Part shown: one piece after another, positions 22,909-28,147 of the stretch
Position numbering within the stretch: position 1 is the first letter of the stretch
Layout of the letters: each line of letters opens with the position of its first letter
From: JARRNO01 sp037384885
GTDB taxonomy: Bacteria; Acidobacteriota; UBA4820; DSQY01
Reading direction: 5' to 3'
Assembly (NCBI GenBank): GCA_037384885.1
Contig: JARRNO010000087.1
Span: 1-28,147, forward strand
DNA length: 28,147 bases
Position numbers and translations under genes: made by a program
Notes under the pieces: model-generated
Told to the model about the DNA's origin: nothing
The model's input: the letters and a program-made list of their open reading frames with translations, nothing else
The model's database searches: none

Positions 22909-22922
22909 GATGCAGCGGCGGT

Positions 22923-22952
22923 TTGTCGGGAACGGCCGACTCCCCTTATACT
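22923..22952 (+). promoter_or_regulatory. Sigma-70-type promoter for yvcK-glmU
   Basis: TTGTCG (22923-22928, 4 of 6 to consensus), an 18-bp spacer and TATACT (22947-22952, 5 of 6) lie in the 72-bp gap between hutI and yvcK. A run of seven Ts follows. The start codon of yvcK is 28 bp downstream of the -10. Confidence 0.55.
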
Positions 22953-22980
22953 GTTTTTTTGCGGATCCGGGGTTTTTCGA

Positions 22981-23964
22981 ATGGCAGGATTGGGTAAAGT
23001 CGTCGCACTGGGAGGAGGCACCGGCCTGCCGGCCCTGCTGGCCGCGATCCGCCCATCAAACGGCACAGGCGTGGCGCCGATCCGGGACGTCACCGCCGTG
23101 GTCACCGTTTCGGACAGCGGCGGCTCCTCCGGCCGGCTGCGCCGCGACCTGGGGACCCTCGCCCCCGGAGACATCCGTAACTGCCTGGTGGCGCTTTCCG
23201 ACGCGCCCGAAACTCTCCGGAAGCTCTTCCAATACCGGTTCAGCCAGGGCGAACTGGAGGGACATTCCCTTGGAAATCTGCTGATCGTGGCCCTTGCGCA
23301 AGTCACGGGCGATTTCGCCAGCGCGGTGAGTCAGATGCACGATATTCTGGCCATCCGCGGCAAAATCTACCCGTCCACGCTTGAAAACGTCGAACTGGTC
23401 GCCGATTACGAAGACGGAAGCCGCAAGCGCGGGGAAGCGGCCATCACGAAGGCCGGCAAGGCCATCCGGGGCGTCGCCCTGGATCCTCCCGGCTGCCGCG
23501 CGCTTCCCGAAGCATGCGCAGCCTTAGAGGATGCGGACTTGATCCTATTTGGACCCGGCTCGCTCTACACTTCCGTGCTCCCCAACCTGCTCGTCGGCGA
23601 TATCGCAAAGGCCATTCGCGCCTCCAGGGCCCGCAAGGTCTATATCTGCAACCTCGTGACGCAACCCGGGGAAACATCGGGATACTCGGCGGGGCGCCAT
23701 GTCCGGGCCATCGTCGACCATTGCGGGACGGGCCTCTGCGATACGATTCTCTGCAACTCGGCCCCCTTGCCGGACCGCGTCAGAGAGGCTTACACAAGGG
23801 TGGGGTCCGCCCCCGTGGAGCTGGATGCCGAATCCATCCGGGACCTCGGCGTGAGCGTGGTGGCGGAAGACCTGCTTGCGGAAGGCCCGTACGCCCGCCA
23901 CGATCCGGCAAAACTCAAGGGAAGCCTGGAACGGCTGCTTCGTACTGCTATGGAGACGCCATGA
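22981..23964 (+). CDS. YvcK/GlmR-family UDP-sugar-binding regulator (CofD-like fold)
   Basis: The 327-residue protein belongs to the YvcK (gluconeogenesis factor, UPF0052) family. It has GGGTGL near 11-16, TVSDSGGSSGRLRRDLG near 42-58, APGDIRNCLVALS near 61-73, EGHSLGNLLIVAL near 93-105 and FGPGSLYTSVLPNLLV near 190-205. In Bacillus the protein (GlmR) binds UDP-GlcNAc and stimulates GlmS, linking carbon supply to cell-wall precursor synthesis. Here it overlaps glmU by 4 bp and lies 2 kb from glmS, which supports the same role. Length is typical. The ribosome binding site is weak (GGGG 8 nt upstream). Confidence 0.93.
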   Translation: MAGLGKVVALGGGTGLPALLAAIRPSNGTGVAPIRDVTAVVTVSDSGGSSGRLRRDLGTLAPGDIRNCLVALSDAPETLRKLFQYRFSQGELEGHSLGNLLIVALAQVTGDFASAVSQMHDILAIRGKIYPSTLENVELVADYEDGSRKRGEAAITKAGKAIRGVALDPPGCRALPEACAALEDADLILFGPGSLYTSVLPNLLVGDIAKAIRASRARKVYICNLVTQPGETSGYSAGRHVRAIVDHCGTGLCDTILCNSAPLPDRVREAYTRVGSAPVELDAESIRDLGVSVVAEDLLAEGPYARHDPAKLKGSLERLLRTAMETP

Positions 23965-25340
23965 ATCGAACGATCGTTGTCCTGTCGGCCGGCAAAGGCA
24001 CCCGGATGAAATCGCCCCGGGCAAAGGTGCTCCATCCGATCATGGGGCGCCCCATGCTGGCGCATCTTTTCGACTCCCTCGGTGCGCTCGGCGCATCGAA
24101 AGTCTTTGCCGTCGTCGGCCACCAGAAGGAGAAGGTCGCAGACATCGCAGAGGGCTGCGGGGCGGAATGCGTCGTGCAGGAACCGCAGCTGGGCACCGGC
24201 CATGCCCTCATGTGCTGCCGGGAGGCGCTGCAAGCGCTGGGTGAGACAGAAGTGCTGCTGGTTTCGGGGGACGTCCCTCTCCTGCCGGTGGACGAAGTCG
24301 AGAGTTTCTGGAAGCGCTTCCATAAAGGAGGCGCGGCGATGGGAATGGTCACGGTGGAGCTTGAATCCCCCGCCGGATACGGCCGGATCATCCGGGACGG
24401 CGAGGGGCGACTTGCCCGTGTCGTCGAAGAAAAGGACGCCGGTCCGGAACAGAAAAGGATCCGGGAAGTCAATTCCGGAATCTACTTCTTCCGGCCAGCG
24501 GCTGTTTTGCCGCTTCTGGACTCGCTGGGAACGGACAACGCCCAGGGGGAATACTACCTGCCCGACCTTTTCGCCGCACTTTACGATCAGGGCGCACCTG
24601 CCGCGACTTTTCCGGCCTCCGATCCTGGGAAATGGCTGGGAATCAACACCCAGGCCGATCTCGCCTCGGCCAATGAGACCCTTCGGGCGGAAATCGTCTC
24701 GCGGCTGATGGCCGGCGGCGTCACCATTCTCGGCCCCGGCACGGTGTGGGTGGAGCCCACGGTTTCTATCGACCCCGGCTGCGTACTCCACCCCTTCACG
24801 CGGATCTGTGGTGAGACCCGGCTCGGCGCCGGGACGGAAATTCGATCCTTTTCCACTTTGCGCGACAGCGTCGTGGGACCGGGCACGTTGATCAAAGAGA
24901 ACTGCGTTCTGGAGGGAACCCGGACGGGGGCGTCCTGCATCATCGGCCCCTTCTGCCATACCCGCGAAGGCACCGTCTTGGAGGAGCGCGTCCACCTCGG
25001 CAATTTCGTGGAAACCAAGAAGGCCCGTCTGGGCCCAGGCGTGAAGGCAAACCACCTGACTTACCTCGGCGACGCCGAAGTGGGCGAAGGCAGCAACATC
25101 GGCGCCGGTACGATCACGTGCAACTACGACGGGGTTCGCAAGCATCCGACCGTCCTGGGACGGAACGTCTTCGTGGGAAGCGACACCCAGTTCGTCGCCC
25201 CCGTCAAGGTGGGAGACGGAGCCTACATCGGCGCCGGGACCACCGTCACCAAGGAGGTGCCGCCGGAATCCCTGGCCATATCCAGGGCGCCGCAGAAGAA
25301 CCTGGAAGGATGGGCGGCCCGCAAGAAACGCAAGAAATGA
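23961..25340 (+). CDS. glmU: Bifunctional UDP-GlcNAc pyrophosphorylase / GlcN-1-P acetyltransferase
   Basis: The 459-residue protein makes UDP-GlcNAc from GlcN-1-P, acetyl-CoA and UTP. The N-terminal uridylyltransferase domain (1 to about 230) has LSAGKGTRMKSPRAKVLH (8-25), GTGHAL near 79-84 and VSGDVPLL near 100-107. The C-terminal left-handed beta-helix (about 250-440) is the acetyltransferase, with KANHLTYLGDAEVGEGSNIG then AGTITCNYDG holding the active-site His and Asn-Tyr. The start was placed at the ATG overlapping the yvcK stop, since the open frame upstream is only a shadow of yvcK. Length fits GlmU (about 456). Confidence 0.96.
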   Translation: MNRTIVVLSAGKGTRMKSPRAKVLHPIMGRPMLAHLFDSLGALGASKVFAVVGHQKEKVADIAEGCGAECVVQEPQLGTGHALMCCREALQALGETEVLLVSGDVPLLPVDEVESFWKRFHKGGAAMGMVTVELESPAGYGRIIRDGEGRLARVVEEKDAGPEQKRIREVNSGIYFFRPAAVLPLLDSLGTDNAQGEYYLPDLFAALYDQGAPAATFPASDPGKWLGINTQADLASANETLRAEIVSRLMAGGVTILGPGTVWVEPTVSIDPGCVLHPFTRICGETRLGAGTEIRSFSTLRDSVVGPGTLIKENCVLEGTRTGASCIIGPFCHTREGTVLEERVHLGNFVETKKARLGPGVKANHLTYLGDAEVGEGSNIGAGTITCNYDGVRKHPTVLGRNVFVGSDTQFVAPVKVGDGAYIGAGTTVTKEVPPESLAISRAPQKNLEGWAARKKRKK

Positions 25341-25343
25341 ACC

Positions 25344-25366
25344 GCTCTTCCCACTCCGGGAAGGGC
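25344..25366 (+). other. Intergenic hairpin after glmU
   Basis: GCTCTTCCC pairs with GGGAAGGGC (9 bp, one G-T pair) around a 5-nt loop, directly after the glmU stop. No T run follows, so it is more likely an RNA-stability or attenuation element than a full terminator. Confidence 0.4.
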
Positions 25367-25383
25367 TGAATAGGGGCTGGACG

Positions 25384-25908
25384 ATGAGCCACCTGATACT
25401 CAGCTGCAGTTATCACCCTCACAGCAAGAGCCGCGTCCTCGCGTCCGAGGCGGCGGCAAGAATGGCCGCCCGCGGCGCCCAGACGGAGATCGCCGATTTC
25501 AGCGAAATGAATCTCCCCATCTGCGACGGCGAACGCTGCTACGACGCGCCGGACGTCAAGGCCCTGGCGGAACGCATCAGGACGGCGGACGGCCTGCTGG
25601 TCGCCACCCCGGTTTACAACTACAACATCAACGCCGGCCTCAAAAACGCCCTGGAACTCACAGGGAGAGCCTGGCAGGATAAGGTCGTCGGATTTCTCTG
25701 CGCGGCCGGAGGACGGGGCAGTTACATGTCCGTCATGCCGTTTGCAAACAGCCTCATGCTGGACTTCCGCTGCATCATCATTCCCCGCTTCGTCTTCGCC
25801 CTGGGCAGCTCGTTTGCCGGCGGCGGGCTGGTGGATGCGGAGGTTCGCCAGCGGGTGGACGACCTGGCGGCCGCCATGATCCGGTTCAGCAGGGCCCTGG
25901 CGAACTAA
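25384..25908 (+). CDS. NADPH-dependent FMN reductase family flavoprotein
   Basis: The 174-residue flavodoxin-like protein has the phosphate-binding loop at SCSYHPHSKSR near 7-17, where family members usually show G-S-x-R-x-x-S. The flavin/substrate-contact segment is ADGLLVATPVYNYNINAGLK followed by NALE (about 68-92), the hallmark of the NADPH-dependent FMN reductase / azoreductase-like family. FLCAAGGRGSYMS near 106-118 fits the second flavin loop. The physiological substrate is unknown. It sits 43 bp after glmU and 98 bp before glmS, breaking up an otherwise coherent amino-sugar cluster. AGGGGCTGG lies upstream of the ATG. Confidence 0.88.
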   Translation: MSHLILSCSYHPHSKSRVLASEAAARMAARGAQTEIADFSEMNLPICDGERCYDAPDVKALAERIRTADGLLVATPVYNYNINAGLKNALELTGRAWQDKVVGFLCAAGGRGSYMSVMPFANSLMLDFRCIIIPRFVFALGSSFAGGGLVDAEVRQRVDDLAAAMIRFSRALAN

Positions 25909-25925
25909 CCCGCACTTGGCGCGCG

Positions 25926-25952
25926 CCCGCAAGCGGGGTATCCTGGTTTTTT
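25926..25952 (+). terminator. Weak candidate terminator before glmS
   Basis: CCCGC-AA-GCGGG (a 4-bp stem with a 4-nt loop if closed properly) is followed 9 nt later by TTTTTT. The distance from stem to T run makes it doubtful. A separate inverted repeat GGACCGA/TCGGTCC lies closer to glmS in the same 98-bp gap. Confidence 0.3.
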
Positions 25953-26006
25953 GGCGGTGGACCGATTTCCTCGGATTCGGTCCGGCCGTTACGGAGGGAG
26001 TCGAGC

Positions 26007-27833
26007 ATGTGCGGAATCGTGGGATACATCGGGCCCAAGGCCCCCGTCCCCATTCTGATGGAAGGGCTGAAGCGCCTGGAATACCGGGGATATGACTCCG
26101 CTGGTATCGCCACCATCGAAAAAGGGACCCTTTTCACGGAACGCGCCGCGGGCAAGATCGTCAACCTGGAAGAAAAACTTCGCCTGAAGCCGCTGACTGG
26201 GGCCTACGGCGTGGGACACACCCGCTGGGCCACCCACGGCCGGCCCACGGAAGAAAACGCCCATCCGCACCTGGACTGCACCCGTGAAATCGTGGTCGTC
26301 CACAACGGCATCATCGAAAACTACATGGAGCTGAAACAGGAACTCCTTCAAAAGGGCCACAAGTTTCTGACCGAAACGGATACGGAGGTCGTGGCCCACA
26401 TGCTGGAGGACGAGGACGGCCCGCTCGACGAGTCCATGCGCCGCGTCTGCAACCGTCTGAGCGGGATCTTTGCGCTCGTGGCCGCCAGCGTGCGGGACCC
26501 TGACAAGCTCGTGGTGGCCCGCATGGGACCGCCCCTCGTTGTCGGGCTCGGCGAAGGTGAAAACTACGTTGCCAGCGACATCCCGGCCATCCTCCACCAT
26601 ACGCGGAACATGATCTTCCTGGACGACCGCGAGATCGCCGTAGTCACAAGAGATTCGGCGGTGCTCAGCACGTTCGACGGCGACCCCGTGGTTAAGAATC
26701 CCAGCCGCATCACCTGGGACCCCATCCAAGCCGAGAAGGCCGGATTCAAGCATTTTATGCAAAAGGAAATCTTCGAACAGCCCCGCGCCATCCAGGACAC
26801 GCTGGTGGGACGCATTTCACTGGACGCGGGCCGGGTGCATCTGGAGGAGCTGGGTTTGACGCCGGGCGATCTTGAGAATATCGACCGCGTCTCGCTTGTG
26901 GCTTGCGGAACATCCTGGCATGCCACCCTGTGCGGCCGGTACATGATCGAGAATCTCGCCCGGCTCCGCACCGAAGTGGATTACGGCTCCGAATTCCGAT
27001 ACCGCGACCCCCTGGTGGACGACCGCACCCTCTGCGTCTTCGTCTCGCAGTCGGGCGAAACGGCCGACACCCTCGCCGCGGTTCGGGAAGCCAAAGCCAA
27101 GGGCGCTCACACACTGGCGATCTGCAATGTGGTGGACAGCATGCTGACGCGGGAGGCCGACGCCACCCTGTACACACACGCCGGCCCGGAAATCGGCGTG
27201 GCGTCCACCAAAGCGTTCACCACCCAGCTGGTGGCCCTGCACCTGCTCGCCCTCCATCTCGGACAGCTCCGGGGCGAAGTTCCCCCCGAGGCGGCGCTGC
27301 GGGAACTGAACGGCCTCCAGAAGCTGGCGGGGCTGGTGGAGCAGGTACTCGGACTCGAAGACGAGATCGAGGACATGAGCCGGAACTTCATGCGCTATGA
27401 CGACTTTCTCTACCTCGGGCGGGGCATCCACTATCCCATTGCCCTCGAGGGGGCGCTCAAGCTCAAGGAAATTTCCTACATTCACGCCGAGGGCTACCCC
27501 TCCGGCGAGATGAAGCACGGTCCCATCGCTCTCATCGACGAGAACATGCCCGTTGTGGCGCTGGCTCCGGCGGACGGTGTTTACGACAAGATCATTTCAA
27601 ACCTGGAAGAGGTGAAGGCGCGGGACGGCAAGACGATCGTTCTGGCCAACCGCCGGGACCGTAAGATCGAAGAAGTAGCGGACGTGGTGCTTGAGGTTCC
27701 CGAATGCGAACCCCTCCTGGCGCCCGTTGTCAACGTGGTTCCGCTTCAGCTTCTCGCCTACCACATCGCCGTGAAGCGCGGCTGCGACGTGGATCAGCCC
27801 CGCAACCTCGCCAAAAGCGTCACGGTGGAATAG
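26007..27833 (+). CDS. glmS: Glutamine-fructose-6-phosphate aminotransferase (isomerizing)
   Basis: The 608-residue protein makes glucosamine-6-phosphate from fructose-6-phosphate and glutamine, the entry step to UDP-GlcNAc. The N-terminal class-II glutaminase domain begins MCGIVGYIG with the nucleophile Cys2, then LKRLEYRGYDSAGIA, TRWATHGRPTEENAHPH and HNGIIENY. Two SIS isomerase domains follow (about 285-430 and 455-595): LVACGTSWHATL, VSQSGETADTL, STKAFTTQL, EGALKLKEISYIHAEGYPSG and EMKHGP. It ends LAKSVTVE as typical. Length matches E. coli GlmS (609). GGAGGGAG precedes the ATG. The 98-bp leader is too short and has no match to the glmS ribozyme core. Confidence 0.97.
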   Translation: MCGIVGYIGPKAPVPILMEGLKRLEYRGYDSAGIATIEKGTLFTERAAGKIVNLEEKLRLKPLTGAYGVGHTRWATHGRPTEENAHPHLDCTREIVVVHNGIIENYMELKQELLQKGHKFLTETDTEVVAHMLEDEDGPLDESMRRVCNRLSGIFALVAASVRDPDKLVVARMGPPLVVGLGEGENYVASDIPAILHHTRNMIFLDDREIAVVTRDSAVLSTFDGDPVVKNPSRITWDPIQAEKAGFKHFMQKEIFEQPRAIQDTLVGRISLDAGRVHLEELGLTPGDLENIDRVSLVACGTSWHATLCGRYMIENLARLRTEVDYGSEFRYRDPLVDDRTLCVFVSQSGETADTLAAVREAKAKGAHTLAICNVVDSMLTREADATLYTHAGPEIGVASTKAFTTQLVALHLLALHLGQLRGEVPPEAALRELNGLQKLAGLVEQVLGLEDEIEDMSRNFMRYDDFLYLGRGIHYPIALEGALKLKEISYIHAEGYPSGEMKHGPIALIDENMPVVALAPADGVYDKIISNLEEVKARDGKTIVLANRRDRKIEEVADVVLEVPECEPLLAPVVNVVPLQLLAYHIAVKRGCDVDQPRNLAKSVTVE

Positions 27834-28147
27834 CCCCCGGCGCCGCCGGTGAGGGAGTCAAGAGTCAGGAAGTAAAGAAGTGTCCGTGGGATTCCCGTTG
27901 CACGCAAAGATTTGGATGAATCCCGTTGCGGGACATCGCGACTGGAAGCCGCCCCCACAGGAAGGTAGCGTGGGCAGCACCCAGAGCCGCCGCCGCCCGG
28001 CCTGCAAGCTTCGCCACTTCGTCACCCAGTCACTTAGTCACTTAGTCACTTCTTCACTGAATCGCCTGGTCACGCAGTCACCTAATCACTGCGCGAAGCG
28101 CGACGGCCGCTGCGCGGCCAGCGCCCCCGGTTGCTCCCGGTCCGCCG
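27834..28147. repeat. Mosaic intergenic repeat region 3
   Basis: There is no gene in this stretch. After glmS it contains GAGTCAAGAGTCAGGAAGTA words and core copy D (27888-27924, listed separately). It also has a period-8 array of GTCACTTA-type words (about 28013-28090, at least eight units) and the palindrome GGCCGC-TGC-GCGGCC (28105-28119), preceded by GCGC-GAA-GCGC. The window ends inside it. Confidence 0.7.
27888..27924 (-). repeat. Intergenic core copy D
   Basis: The plus strand reads CCCGTTGCACGCAAAGATTT then GGATGAATCCC. This matches the reverse complement of cassette A (CGTTGCAAGCAAAGATTCGA then ATAG). It is enclosed by its own inverted repeat GGGATTC (27888-27894) / GAATCCC (27918-27924). 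It is the fourth copy of the core in the window. Confidence 0.65.

Noticed and set aside
25909..26006. glmS ribozyme or riboswitch in the glmS leader
   Set aside because: The 98-bp leader is too short and lacks the conserved core of the glmS ribozyme. Only a simple inverted repeat is present.
28013..28090. CRISPR array
   Set aside because: The GTCACTTA-type units are 8 nt, contiguous and without spacers. No cas genes are nearby.

Overview
The window is a GC-rich (about 60% by eye) bacterial chromosome segment from a Gram-negative organism. Lipobox lipoproteins, an MsbA-type LPS-core flippase, a rhombosortase with its target and a periplasmic-type amidase all imply an outer membrane. The combination of DUF4388 (PATAN), DUF1844, DivIVA, GatCA and YvcK/GlmR points to an uncultivated deltaproteobacteria-like lineage (Desulfobacterota, Methylomirabilota, Nitrospinota or similar) rather than a gamma- or betaproteobacterium. 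The phylum cannot be fixed from this sequence. A run of seven Ns flanked by a 30-bp repeat suggests a draft or metagenome assembly.

Layout. Bases 1-413 have no supportable gene. Bases 414-7624 (+) hold two tandemly duplicated TPR proteins, a polytopic membrane protein, an NmrA-like NAD(P)-binding protein, an SdpI-like protein, a small membrane protein, a lipoprotein closed by a clear terminator, and a rhombotarget lipoprotein/rhombosortase pair with its own promoter. A convergent DUF4197 lipoprotein follows (7628-8359, -). Bases 8360-9196 are a mosaic of hairpins, 7-8 nt word arrays and a duplicated ~80-bp cassette, ending in a 184-bp fold-back MITE-like element whose terminal repeat supplies the stop codon of the next gene. 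From 18323 down to 9193 (-) runs one tightly packed operon: gatC-gatA-amidase-msbA-DUF1844-TPR/zinc-ribbon protein-DUF4388 protein. Neighbouring genes overlap by 4 bp or sit a few to about 25 bp apart. The amidase appears frameshifted near its 3' end.

epmA diverges from gatC. Bases 19430-20450 are a second large repeat-rich, structured intergenic region containing the gap. Bases 20451-27833 (+) carry yggS-divIVA-hutI (4-bp overlaps), then a promoter and yvcK(glmR)-glmU, an FMN reductase and glmS. This joins a cell-pole/division module to the UDP-GlcNAc supply pathway. The last 314 bases are a third repeat-rich intergenic region.

The least explained material is the intergenic repeat system. 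It includes perfect GC-rich palindromes with exactly three unpaired bases, degenerate period-7/8 word arrays (TCAC-, TCCT- and CCCTTT-type) and a shared core of the form CGTTGC..GCAAAGATT.GAAT found four times in both orientations. These pieces butt against stop codons and recur only in the gene-free stretches.
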